Source: Pleomorphomonas sp. T1.2MG-36 (GTDB lineage Bacteria; Pseudomonadota; Alphaproteobacteria; Rhizobiales; Pleomorphomonadaceae). From it: a stretch of 64,000 nucleotides of DNA. The position numbers and the translations under genes were made by a program. Position 1 is the stretch's first letter. Each line of letters starts with the position of its first letter. A model generated the notes under the pieces. That model did not search any database. It saw nothing but the letters and a program-made list of their open reading frames with translations, and was not told the origin of the DNA. Positions 35,630-45,510 of the stretch are shown one piece after another. The stretch lies in the NCBI RefSeq assembly GCF_950100655.1, contig NZ_CATNLY010000034.1:62001-126000 (forward strand), read 5' to 3'.

Positions 35630-36895
35630 TCAAGCAAACCGCGAAAACACCAGGGCCGCGTTGACGCCGCCGAAGCCGAAAGCGTTGGACAGCACGTGAT
35701 CGATGGCGGCGGGCCGGGCTGCCCCGGCGACCAGATCGAATCCCTCCGCCTCGGCCATCGGGCGCTCGATGTTGAGGCCGGCGGGCAATGTCTGGTGGCG
35801 CAGCGCCAGGATCGAGAAGATCGCCTCGATGGCGCCGGCGGCGCCCAGCATGTGACCAGTCGCCGACTTGGTGGAACTCACGGGCACACCACCGCCAGCC
35901 ACACCGAACACCGATGTGAGAGCGGCAAGCTCCGCCGCATCGCCTACCGGCGTCGAGGTGGCGTGGGCGTTGACATAACCGATGGCGCCCGGCTCAAGGC
36001 CGGCCATTCCCAACGCCAGCCGCATGGCGCGCGCCGCTTCCCGTCCGTCCGGCCAACCGGAGGTAACGTGGTGAGCGTCGGTCGTCGTGCCATAACCCGA
36101 CACGATGGCGAGAGGCACCGCCCCGCGCGCCTCGGCATGCGACAGTTTCTCGATGACCAGCGCCGCTGCGCCTTCGGACAGAACGAAGCCGTCATGATCG
36201 GCATCGAACGGCCGCGACGCCCTGGTCGGCTCGTCGTTGAAATTGAAAGACAACGCCTTGGCCGCCGTGAAACCGCCGATCGCCACGGGATCGACGCAGC
36301 CTTCGGTCCCGCCGCAGAGCGCGATGTCCGCCTCGCCGTTCCGGATCAAGCGCATGGCGTCGCCGATGGCCTGGGCCGACGCCGCACAGGCGGTAACCGG
36401 CGCGCCAGAGGGGCCACGAAAGCCGAAGCGGATCGATACCTGACCAGAGGCAAGGTTGGGCAGAAAGGACGGGACAACGAAGGGCGACAGCCGACGAACG
36501 CCGTCCGTCCGCAAGGTCTCGCTGGCTGCGGTGATCGCCGGCACGCCACCGACGCCGGTGGCAATCACCGTCGCCGTACGCATCCGCTCGGCTTCGCTTT
36601 CAGGATGCCAGCCCGCCTGGGCGAGCGCTTCGGACGCTGCCGCCATGGCGTAGTGGATGAACAGATCGGTACGTCGCAGCTCCCGCGGGTCCATGGCGGA
36701 TTCCGGATCGAAGCCGCCTGGCTCGTCACGTCCGGGAACGAGACCGGCAATGCGGCACTTCCAGCCATCGGTATCGAACCGGTCGTTTCGCCGGATGCCG
36801 CTGTCACCGGCGATCAGTCGCTTCCAGATGGTCTCGACACCGGCGCCCAGCGGCGACACCGCACCCATACCCGTCACAACGATCGGCTCTTGCAT
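35630..36895 (-). CDS. Beta-ketoacyl-ACP synthase, FabF-like
   Basis: 421 aa thiolase-fold condensing enzyme. Catalytic triad visible: Cys in VTACAASAQAIGD, His in NAHATSTPVGD, His in SATGHMLGAAGA; NAFGFGGVNAAL closes the active site. ATG at 36895 has GGAGG upstream. It is not near other fab genes; a MarR regulator lies 68 bp upstream on the same strand. A specialised acyl chain (lipid A, polyunsaturated or secondary lipid) is possible, but housekeeping FabF paralogy is equally likely. Confidence 0.88.
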   Translation of the reverse strand: MQEPIVVTGMGAVSPLGAGVETIWKRLIAGDSGIRRNDRFDTDGWKCRIAGLVPGRDEPGGFDPESAMDPRELRRTDLFIHYAMAAASEALAQAGWHPESEAERMRTATVIATGVGGVPAITAASETLRTDGVRRLSPFVVPSFLPNLASGQVSIRFGFRGPSGAPVTACAASAQAIGDAMRLIRNGEADIALCGGTEGCVDPVAIGGFTAAKALSFNFNDEPTRASRPFDADHDGFVLSEGAAALVIEKLSHAEARGAVPLAIVSGYGTTTDAHHVTSGWPDGREAARAMRLALGMAGLEPGAIGYVNAHATSTPVGDAAELAALTSVFGVAGGGVPVSSTKSATGHMLGAAGAIEAIFSILALRHQTLPAGLNIERPMAEAEGFDLVAGAARPAAIDHVLSNAFGFGGVNAALVFSRFA

Positions 36896-36962
36896 GTCCG
36901 CCTCCATGTGTAGAAGCACCGTGCATATACACTATCGGAGTATGAGACAAGTCGCGTGATCG

Positions 36963-37382
36963 TCAGCGCGAGAACCGCTTGCTGATCTTGAGGTAGGTCT
37001 CGGTCTCTTCCGGTGAGCTGCTCCCCTTGAGAGCCGCCTGCGCCGCCTGCCATTCGACGATCAAACGGTCGAGCAGAACCTCCCCCTCCTCGGTCAGTTC
37101 GCTCACCCGCGTGTTGCCGCCGCCGTTGTCCGTCCGCCGCACCAGTCCCTTTGCTTCGAGCCGGTCGAGGTTGCGGATCAGGCTGGTGCGATCGAGATGG
37201 ATGCGGGACGACAACACCCCAACCGTGGCGCCGGGGTTGTAGCGTATGGCGGCAAGCAGCGAGAATTGCTGCACCGTGACACCGAACGGCTTCAGCTCGG
37301 CATCGTAGCGCCGAACCAGCGCGCGCGCCGCCGCAACGGTGTTGAGCACGAGGCAGTTCGCAAGATCGTCGGGCAAAGACAT
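36963..37382 (-). CDS. MarR-family transcriptional regulator
   Basis: 139 aa, winged-helix. LLAAIRYNPGATVGVLSSRIHLDRTSLIRNLDRLEAKGLV is the HTH, and RRTDNGGGNTRVSELTEEG the wing. Start placed at ATG 37382; a TTG further upstream exists. It is oriented with the downstream ketoacyl synthase and probably controls it. Confidence 0.85.
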   Translation of the reverse strand: MSLPDDLANCLVLNTVAAARALVRRYDAELKPFGVTVQQFSLLAAIRYNPGATVGVLSSRIHLDRTSLIRNLDRLEAKGLVRRTDNGGGNTRVSELTEEGEVLLDRLIVEWQAAQAALKGSSSPEETETYLKISKRFSR

Positions 37383-37435
37383 GGGCCATGCTTGCACGCC
37401 CCGCGCGGCCGAAGTCAAGCGGCACCGGCAGATGC

Positions 37436-37464
37436 AAAAAGCCCCCGACCGCAGGATCGAGGGC
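37436..37464 (-). terminator. Terminator of leuA
   Basis: Read on the minus strand: GCCCTCGA-TCCTGCGG-TCGGGGGC then TTTTT, 25 nt after the leuA stop. One G-U pair in the stem. Confidence 0.85.
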
Positions 37465-37488
37465 TCTTCTCGTCACGGAAAGATCAGG

Positions 37489-39279
<1,791 letters not shown>

Positions 39280-39328
39280 TCAGGCACAATTGGTCACACG
39301 TTGGGTTGAGAACGAGAGAGCTCATGGC

Positions 39329-39382
39329 CAGCGGCGGGCTATCGGCCGCCGGGCGCTCCCTCACTGGACCCGGCAACCGCTG
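39329..39382 (-). promoter_or_regulatory. Probable leucine attenuator stems
   Basis: On the transcript, CAGCGG (39382-39377, just after the Leu codons) can pair with CCGCTG (39334-39329). The latter overlaps an alternative hairpin CGGCGG-CCGATAGC-CCGCCG (39351-39332). Mutually exclusive stems are what attenuation needs. The downstream U-run is poor, so the mechanism could be Rho- or translation-linked. Confidence 0.5.
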
Positions 39383-39483
39383 ATAAGGCCGAGACGAAGA
39401 AGCGAGCCGAGCATCCGTGCGCGGTCCCCGGGGGCGGTGCCCTCGGCGGAGATATGGCGCGAGATGTCGTGCGTCGTGGTCAT
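39361..39483 (-). CDS. Leucine-rich leader peptide upstream of leuA
   Basis: 40-codon frame beginning ATG ACC ACG ACG CAC and ending in GTC CAG TGA. Its second half reads MLGSLLRLGLISG, five leucines within eight residues, about 150 nt upstream of leuA. This is the arrangement of a ribosome-stalling attenuator. There is an internal ATG just before the Leu run. Too short for standard gene calling. Confidence 0.65.
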   Translation of the reverse strand: MTTTHDISRHISAEGTAPGDRARMLGSLLRLGLISGCRVQ

Positions 39484-39523
39484 AGAAAGGGCTATACCCG
39501 TAGAAATGCGACCTGACAAGGGC

Positions 39524-40087
39524 TCACATACCCTGCCATCGCGTCAAAGCGGCGCCAGGATCGACACCCAGCCAGGAAAGAACGCGCGCCGCCATTTCGC
39601 GGACCATGTCGTCGATGGTCTCCGGCTTGCTGTAAAAAGGCGGCACCGGCGGTGCCACAACGGCGCCCATGCGGGTCAGCATCAGCATCGAATTGAGATG
39701 CGCCTCGGTTAGCGGCGCCTCGCGCGGCAGAACCACCAGCCGACGCCGTTCCTTCAGCATCACGTCGCCGGCCCGCGTCAAGAGGTTGTCGCCGAAGCCA
39801 TGGGCGAGCGCCGAAAGCGTCCGCATAGAGCAGGGAACGACAGCCATGGCCTCGGCGCCGAACGAGCCGGAGGCGATCGAAGCGCCGAGGTTGCCGATGT
39901 CGTGCACGACGGCGGCAAGCCGGCGCACTTCGTCGATACCCGCCGGCCCGAGCTCGTGGGTGATGGTCCGCTCGCCGCCGGGGGTAACGACCAGATGCGT
40001 CTCGGCGCCGGCCGCACTGAGCTGGCGTAGCACCTCGCGACCAAGCGTCGCACCGGAAGCGCCGCTGATACCGACGACGATCTTCAT
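39524..40087 (-). CDS. ubiX: Flavin prenyltransferase
   Basis: 187 aa. Makes prenylated FMN for UbiD. IVVGISGASGA (FMN site), VVPCSMRTLSALAHGFGDNLLTRAGDVMLKERRRLVVLPREAPL and the C-terminal PPFYSKPETIDDMV are diagnostic. ATG at 40087 overlaps the ubiD stop, so the two are translated together. Confidence 0.94.
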   Translation of the reverse strand: MKIVVGISGASGATLGREVLRQLSAAGAETHLVVTPGGERTITHELGPAGIDEVRRLAAVVHDIGNLGASIASGSFGAEAMAVVPCSMRTLSALAHGFGDNLLTRAGDVMLKERRRLVVLPREAPLTEAHLNSMLMLTRMGAVVAPPVPPFYSKPETIDDMVREMAARVLSWLGVDPGAALTRWQGM

Positions 40088-41574
40088 GGCGCCGCTCCGA
40101 ACAGCTCTACCCAACGGGCGTCGACCGAAGTCTTCACCGCCTCGTCCATCGTCATCACCCGTCCCCACTCACGGCTGGTCTCGGCGCCGATCTTGTTGGT
40201 GGCGTCGATGCCGATCTTGCCACCGAGCCCTTCGAGCGGCGAGGCGAAATCGAGATGGTCCATGGGCGTGCGGTTGAGCACCAGCGTGTCGCGGGCCGGA
40301 TCGGCGCGCGTTGCCACCGCCCACATCACGTCGGACCATGAGCGCACGTCGATGTCGTCGTCGACGACGATCACCATCTTGGTCATGGTGAACTGCGGCA
40401 ACAACGACCAGAAGCCCATCATCACCCGTCGCGCCTGACCGGCAAAGCGCTTGTCAATGGCGATGACGGCGACGCGGTAGGAACAGGTCTCCGGCGGCAG
40501 CCAGAGGTCGCGGATTTCCGGTATCGCCTCCATCAGCAGAGGTTTGAACACGTCGGCCAGCGCATCGCCCATCACTGCCGGTTCGTCCGGCGCCCGCCCG
40601 GTGAAGGTGGTGAGATAGGGCGCGCCCTCGCGCATGCGCATCGCGGTGAGACGGAAGACCACATGCCGCTCCGGCGGATTGTAGTAGCCGGTATGATCAC
40701 CGAACGGCCCTTCCATCGCCGTGTCGCCGGCGGTGATCGTACCTTCGAGGACGATTTCGGCCGAAGCCGGCACATGCAGTGGAATGGTGCGGCAAGGCGT
40801 CACGGCAAGACGCGCCCCGGCAATGAGGCCGGCGAGCGACAGTTCCGTCACCCCTTCCGGCGCCGGCATGACGGTGGCGAGAATGGTGGCAGGGTCGGCG
40901 CCAATGACCACGGCCACCGGCATGCTCTCGCCGGCCTTCAACCATTGCCGATGATGCTGCGCACCGCCGCGCATCGGCAGCCAGCGCATGATCGCGCTCG
41001 TCTTATCGAGCACCTGCATGCGGTAGGCGCCAAGATTGTAGCTGCCGAGATCGTCGGCGCCAGGCGCGCGCGTGACCACCAGCGGCCAGGTGATGAGCGG
41101 GCCGGCATCCCCGGGCCAGCAGGTCTGGATGGGGAGCGCCGAGAGATCGACCGGAAGGTCGCGCCAGCGGCCGCGATCGCCAACGATCTTCGGCCGGGCG
41201 TTGAGCGCCGCGCGCGCGACCGGCCACAGACTGGCCGTCTCGCCCAGCGAGCGAGGCGGCTTCGGCGAACGCAGGAAGGCCATCATCCGGCCGAGCCGGG
41301 CAAGACCGGCCTCATCGGTGCCGAGACCGGCCGCGACGCGGGCGCGGGTGCCGAACAGATTGGCGACGACCGGCATCGCCGACGGTTTGCCGCCAACGGT
41401 GGGCGCGGAAAACCGGAGAACCGGTCCGCCTGCCTCGATCACCCGCCGATGAATTTCCGTGACCTCCAGCCGCATGTCGACCGGCGCCGCCACATCGCGG
41501 ACATCGCCCTGCTTGTCCAGGAAATCGAGAAAGCTCGTGAGATCGGGAAAGCGCGGCAGGCTGCGGCTGAACAT
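40084..41574 (-). CDS. ubiD: UbiD-family 4-hydroxy-3-polyprenylbenzoate decarboxylase
   Basis: 496 aa. prFMN-dependent decarboxylase of ubiquinone synthesis. Conserved blocks: DLPIQTCWPGDAGP-like region (LSALPIQTCWPGDAGPLIT), GGAQHHRQW, EGPFGDHTGYYNP (catalytic Glu/Arg neighbourhood) and LNRTPMDHLDFASP. I took the ATG at 41574 (MFSRSLPRFPDL) because the upstream extension is unlike the family. Divergent from ubiTUV with a shared ~185-bp promoter region. Confidence 0.92.
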   Translation of the reverse strand: MFSRSLPRFPDLTSFLDFLDKQGDVRDVAAPVDMRLEVTEIHRRVIEAGGPVLRFSAPTVGGKPSAMPVVANLFGTRARVAAGLGTDEAGLARLGRMMAFLRSPKPPRSLGETASLWPVARAALNARPKIVGDRGRWRDLPVDLSALPIQTCWPGDAGPLITWPLVVTRAPGADDLGSYNLGAYRMQVLDKTSAIMRWLPMRGGAQHHRQWLKAGESMPVAVVIGADPATILATVMPAPEGVTELSLAGLIAGARLAVTPCRTIPLHVPASAEIVLEGTITAGDTAMEGPFGDHTGYYNPPERHVVFRLTAMRMREGAPYLTTFTGRAPDEPAVMGDALADVFKPLLMEAIPEIRDLWLPPETCSYRVAVIAIDKRFAGQARRVMMGFWSLLPQFTMTKMVIVVDDDIDVRSWSDVMWAVATRADPARDTLVLNRTPMDHLDFASPLEGLGGKIGIDATNKIGAETSREWGRVMTMDEAVKTSVDARWVELFGAAP

Positions 41575-41704
41575 TCGATTTTCCCGACCTTTCGTTCGCA
41601 TTGCCCGGGGGCCTTCGGTCGTTCCCCACTGGCACCGGGCAGAGCCGACACATAACACCCTTTTGCCAATCGGGCAGATTGCCACAGGAAAAACCGGTGC
41701 GTCT

Positions 41705-41718
41705 TTGAGCTATGACAA
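41705..41718. promoter_or_regulatory. Possible FNR/FixK-type box between ubiD and ubiT
   Basis: TTGAGCTATGACAA fits TTGA-N6-TCAA at 7 of 8 positions and lies 42 bp before ubiT. Oxygen-responsive control of ubiTUV is known in other proteobacteria; the site itself is only suggestive. Confidence 0.35.
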
Positions 41719-41759
41719 AAACATGAGCAGCGGTCTGTCCTAAGCTGACCGTCTTCGAA

Positions 41760-42311
41760 ATGGATAACGTGATGGCCGAACATTTCCGGGGCGAACTGCC
41801 CAGACTTCTCCGCATTCTGGCGATGCCGGCCGGTTTTCTGCCGCTGGGGCCAGCGCTGACGCTGGCCGTTCGCCGATTCGCACGCCGCAAGCCGGCGGTC
41901 TTCGACCGGCTGGGCGACTACGGCAAATGCTCGTTCCTGATCGAACCGTCCGACCTCGATTTCAGCTTCCTGATGGTTCCGGACGGCGTGCGCGCCGAAG
42001 TGAAATGCATGCGCCGCCGGGCCACCCAACCGGCGGACGTGACGGTGCGGGCGCCCCTCCTCGTTCTGCTCGGCCTGCTCGACGGCACCCTCGACGGCGA
42101 CGCCATGTTCTTTAACCGTGCAATCTCGGTCTCCGGACGCACCGACGCCCTCGTCGCGCTGCGCAACGCCATCGAGGACGCCGAGCTGACGCCGGCCGAT
42201 TTCGTCGGCGCCACCGGCGGCCTTGGCAAGCTGGTCGACCGCTCGGTGATCGGTGGCCTCGGCCTTGCCCGCCGCTTCACCGGCTCGCCGATTCCTGGAG
42301 AGCCGTCATGA
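41760..42311 (+). CDS. ubiT: UbiT, SCP2-domain accessory factor for anaerobic ubiquinone synthesis
   Basis: 183 aa with an SCP2 sterol-carrier-like lipid-binding domain (GKCSFLIEPSDLDFSFLMVPDGV ... DGDAMFFNRAISVSGRTDALVALRNAIED). In E. coli UbiT works with UbiU-UbiV in O2-independent hydroxylation of the quinone ring, binding the lipid intermediates. An ATG four codons downstream is an alternative start. ubiU follows by ATGA overlap. Confidence 0.88.
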   Translation: MDNVMAEHFRGELPRLLRILAMPAGFLPLGPALTLAVRRFARRKPAVFDRLGDYGKCSFLIEPSDLDFSFLMVPDGVRAEVKCMRRRATQPADVTVRAPLLVLLGLLDGTLDGDAMFFNRAISVSGRTDALVALRNAIEDAELTPADFVGATGGLGKLVDRSVIGGLGLARRFTGSPIPGEPS

Positions 42312-43297
42312 GTCTCGAACTGGTCTGCCCCGCCGGCACGCCGTCGGCACTGCGCGCCGCCGTCGAGGCTGGCGCCCATTCGGTCTATTGCGGCTTCCGC
42401 GACGAGACCAACGCCCGCAATTTCCCCGGCCTCAATTTCTCGCCCGACGAGATGATCGAGGGCGTCCGCTTCGCCCACGCGCATGGCGCCAAGGTGCTGG
42501 TGGCCATCAACACCTTCGCCAAGGCCGGCTCCATGGACGCCTGGAAGGCGGCGCTTGCCAATGCCGAGAAAGCCGGCGCTGACGCGGTGATTCTGGCCGA
42601 CCTCGCCGTGCTCGATCACGCCGCGACGCACCATCCCAACCTGCGCCTGCACCTCTCCGTCCAGGCCGCCGCGGCGACGCCGGAAGCGATCGCTTTCTAT
42701 GCCGACACCTTCGGCGTCAAGCGCGTCGTCATGCCGCGCGTCCTCTCCGTCGAGGAAATCGCCAAGCTCAACGCGGCGATCAACGTGGAGACCGAAGCCT
42801 TCGTGTTCGGTGGCCTCTGCCCGATGACCGAGGGGCGCTGTTCGCTGTCGTCCTATGCCACCGGCAAGTCGCCCAACCTCACCGGCGTCTGTTCGCCGCC
42901 GGAGCACGTCGCCTACTCCGAGGATAAGAACGGCACGGCAACGCGCCTCAACGGCTTCACCATCGACCGCTTCGGCGCCGGCGAGCAGGCGGGCTACCCG
43001 ACGCTTTGCAAGGGACGCTTCATAGCCGGCGGCAAGACATCCTATCTCTTCGAGGATCCGGTCAGTCTCAACGCAGCCAGCCTGATCGCCGCGTTCGCCA
43101 AGGCCGGCATCACGGCGCTGAAGATCGAGGGGCGCCAACGCGGCAAGGGCTACGTCACGGAAGTGGTGCGCACCTTCCGAGCCGCCGTCGATGCGATCGA
43201 TGCCGGCGGCACCGAGGTCGAGGTCGGGCGTCTGCTCGCCGGCCTCGTCGAAGGCGGCCGGCAGACCTCGGGCGCCTACAAGAAGACATGGCGCTGA
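42308..43297 (+). CDS. ubiU: UbiU, U32-peptidase-like O2-independent hydroxylase subunit
   Basis: 329 aa, peptidase U32 fold. LVCPAGTPSALRAAVEAGAHSVYCGF at the N-terminus. Four cysteines occur at the spacing used for the [4Fe-4S] cluster: FGGLCPMTEGRCSLSSY, LTGVCSPPE and TLCKGRF. It forms a heterodimer with UbiV and hydroxylates ubiquinone precursors using prephenate instead of O2 (known from E. coli). Confidence 0.93.
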   Translation: MSLELVCPAGTPSALRAAVEAGAHSVYCGFRDETNARNFPGLNFSPDEMIEGVRFAHAHGAKVLVAINTFAKAGSMDAWKAALANAEKAGADAVILADLAVLDHAATHHPNLRLHLSVQAAAATPEAIAFYADTFGVKRVVMPRVLSVEEIAKLNAAINVETEAFVFGGLCPMTEGRCSLSSYATGKSPNLTGVCSPPEHVAYSEDKNGTATRLNGFTIDRFGAGEQAGYPTLCKGRFIAGGKTSYLFEDPVSLNAASLIAAFAKAGITALKIEGRQRGKGYVTEVVRTFRAAVDAIDAGGTEVEVGRLLAGLVEGGRQTSGAYKKTWR

Positions 43298-43323
43298 TAC
43301 CCGGAACAGAGAAGTCGACTAAG

Positions 43324-44223
43324 ATGACCAAGACCGGCCTCACCCTCGGCCCCGTTCTCTTCAACTGGTCCCCCGACCGGCTTCGCGATTTCTACGCCCG
43401 CATCGCCGATGAGGCGGAGGTCGACCGCGTCCACCTCGGCGAAGTGATCTGCGGCAAGCGTCAGCCTTTCACCGACGGTCTCTGGCCGGAATTGATCGAG
43501 CGCCTGCAGGCGGCAGGCAAGCAAGTCGTCCTCTCGACGCTCGCCCTGCCCTATAACCCGCGCGAACGCAAAGCCGTCACCGACTTCTGTGAGGTGGGTG
43601 AGATCGTCGAGATCAACGATCTCACGGCTCTGCCGAGCGTCGCCGGCAAGCCCTTCATCGTCGGCCCCTTCGTCAACGTCTACAACGAGGGCGCCGCCCG
43701 CTTCCTGGCCGGTCGCGGCGCCACCGGCATCTGCCTGCCGGTGGAATTGCCGATCGCTTCGGTCTCCATCATTGCCGGCGCACTGCCCGAGGTGGAGTTC
43801 GAGCTCTTCGCCTTCGGCCGCCTGCCGCTCGCCCTGTCCGGCCGCTGCTACCATGCCCGCCTGCACGGACTGCACAAGGACGGCTGCCAGTTCGTCTGCG
43901 ATCGCGATCCGGACGGCCTGCCGGTCGACACGCTGGATGGCCAGCAGTTTCTCGCCATCAACGGCATTCAGACGCTGTCGAACGGCGTCGAGGCCTTCTG
44001 CCCGACGCCGGACGAACTCGGCAAGCTCGGCGTCCGCCGCCTGCGGCTCTCCCCTCACACCGTCGACATGGTGGCGGTCAGCCGTCTCTACCGTGCGCTG
44101 CTCGACGGCCGCGCCAGCCGGGCTGAAACGCTCGCCGCGCTGAAGGGGCTGAACCTTCCAGGCGAACTCGTCGACGGTTTCACGCGTGGCCAGCCTGGGA
44201 GTGCCCGCGTGGAGATGGCATGA
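43324..44223 (+). CDS. ubiV: UbiV, U32-peptidase-like O2-independent hydroxylase subunit
   Basis: 299 aa. TLGPVLFNWSPDRLRDFY and VHLGEVICGKRQPF (first Cys) at the N-terminus, then LSGRCYHARLHGLHKDGCQFVCD with the remaining three cluster cysteines, and LNGIQTLS-like INGIQTLSNG. ATG 43324 gives the family-length N-terminus; an in-frame ATG at 43288 overlaps ubiU and would add 12 residues. Its last codons overlap nnrS. Confidence 0.93.
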   Translation: MTKTGLTLGPVLFNWSPDRLRDFYARIADEAEVDRVHLGEVICGKRQPFTDGLWPELIERLQAAGKQVVLSTLALPYNPRERKAVTDFCEVGEIVEINDLTALPSVAGKPFIVGPFVNVYNEGAARFLAGRGATGICLPVELPIASVSIIAGALPEVEFELFAFGRLPLALSGRCYHARLHGLHKDGCQFVCDRDPDGLPVDTLDGQQFLAINGIQTLSNGVEAFCPTPDELGKLGVRRLRLSPHTVDMVAVSRLYRALLDGRASRAETLAALKGLNLPGELVDGFTRGQPGSARVEMA

Positions 44224-45311
44224 CGAGGCCGGATCCGTTCCGCGTCGCCTTCGTCCTGGCGGCGCTGACGGCGCTCAGGGCCATCGGCCCAGATATAGCT
44301 CCTGGGATCGGCGACATTGCCACCCACCCGAACGAACTGATCTTCGGCTTCTTCGGCATCCAGCTGTTCGGCTTCCTGACCGTGGCACTGCCACGCTGGA
44401 TCGGCCGGCCGATCACGCCGGCTCCCATGCTCTGGGCCGTTCTCGTCGCCCATGCGGCAACGTTCCTCTGGGGCTGCGTCGACCCGGAACCGGCCGGCTT
44501 GCTGCGGGCGTTGGTGACGCTGTGCGGCGTCATTCTCCTGCTGTCGGTGACGCCAGCCGGCAAGACGGCCGAAACGCTGCCGATCCTCGGCCTTGCCGCC
44601 CTGCATGGCCTCATCGCCATCCCCGCCTTCCTGTATGGATGGCCCGAGGCCACCATGGCCGGCCTCGCGATCATCGTGCTGATCTGCATCGAGGTGTCGA
44701 ACCGCATCGGCATCGCCGTGCTGGCGGTGGCGCGCGAGCGGGCGGGCTACCCCAAGCTCAAGCCCGTCCCGGCCATCATCGCCGTGCCGCAACGCGCCTT
44801 CACCATCCTGGCGCTCGCTTTGTGGGGACTTGGCTGGAACGCCGGCTGGCCGGCGCTGGCCGCCTTCCTGTTCGGCATGGCCTGGCTCATTCATATCGAG
44901 CCCTGGCGCATCAAGCCTTACGCCGGATGCGTCATCCTGGCGGTCGGCCTCGTCTGGAAACGGCTGGCCTTTCTCATGCTGGCGCTGATGGACCTCGGCA
45001 TCGCCAACATCTCGCCTTTCGCCGTCATCCACGCCTTCGCCGTGGGCGGCCTTGCGACGCTGGCGATCGGCATTGCCACCTCCATCGTCCGCAAGAAGGA
45101 CAAGCGATCGCTGATGCCCTCGCTGCTTGCCGATCTCATTTACGTGGCGATTGCCGGCGCCGCCATCGCCCGCGTCGGTGCCGCCATCGACGTCGAGCTT
45201 TACGACACGCTGATCCCGCTTGCCCGCTGGAGTTGGGCGGCAGCCTTCCTGGGATACATTCTGTTCACGCTGCGCGGTGCGGTCTGGCCGACGCCAGCGA
45301 CCAAAGTATAA
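44220..45311 (+). CDS. nnrS: NnrS family membrane protein
   Basis: 363 aa, about 12 helices. NnrS is a heme/copper membrane protein linked to nitric oxide stress and denitrification. Landmarks: HPNELIFGFFGIQLFGFLTVALPRW, PQRAFTILALALWGLGW, HAFAVGGLATLAIGIATSI. Translationally coupled to ubiV (ATGA), which puts NO tolerance and anaerobic quinone synthesis in one operon. No denitrification reductase is in the window. Confidence 0.88.
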   Translation: MTRPDPFRVAFVLAALTALRAIGPDIAPGIGDIATHPNELIFGFFGIQLFGFLTVALPRWIGRPITPAPMLWAVLVAHAATFLWGCVDPEPAGLLRALVTLCGVILLLSVTPAGKTAETLPILGLAALHGLIAIPAFLYGWPEATMAGLAIIVLICIEVSNRIGIAVLAVARERAGYPKLKPVPAIIAVPQRAFTILALALWGLGWNAGWPALAAFLFGMAWLIHIEPWRIKPYAGCVILAVGLVWKRLAFLMLALMDLGIANISPFAVIHAFAVGGLATLAIGIATSIVRKKDKRSLMPSLLADLIYVAIAGAAIARVGAAIDVELYDTLIPLARWSWAAAFLGYILFTLRGAVWPTPATKV

Positions 45312-45397
45312 GCCAAACGAACTTATAAAGGCGTTGAAACACTTACCATGCAAATAGGGCAACCCAGACCATAAAAAACCAACGTCTTGAAGGATAT

Positions 45398-45419
45398 AGT
45401 CAAACTTGAAAAGTTGACT
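45398..45419. promoter_or_regulatory. Inverted repeat upstream of the Crp/Fnr regulator
   Basis: AGTCAA...TTGACT arms flank an inner AACTT-GAA-AAGTT; the two arms align as one palindrome with a single bulged A. It lies 92 bp before the regulator gene and is AT-rich relative to its surroundings. Possible autoregulatory site; its spacing is not the normal Crp/Fnr one. Confidence 0.35.
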
Positions 45420-45510
45420 CGCTTTGGCCTATTCTCGGCGATAGGAAGAACCTAGCTTCTCGCAGGCAATACCGACCTGAAGCGCTTTCAGGCCGGCCAC
45501 TGGGACCCAG

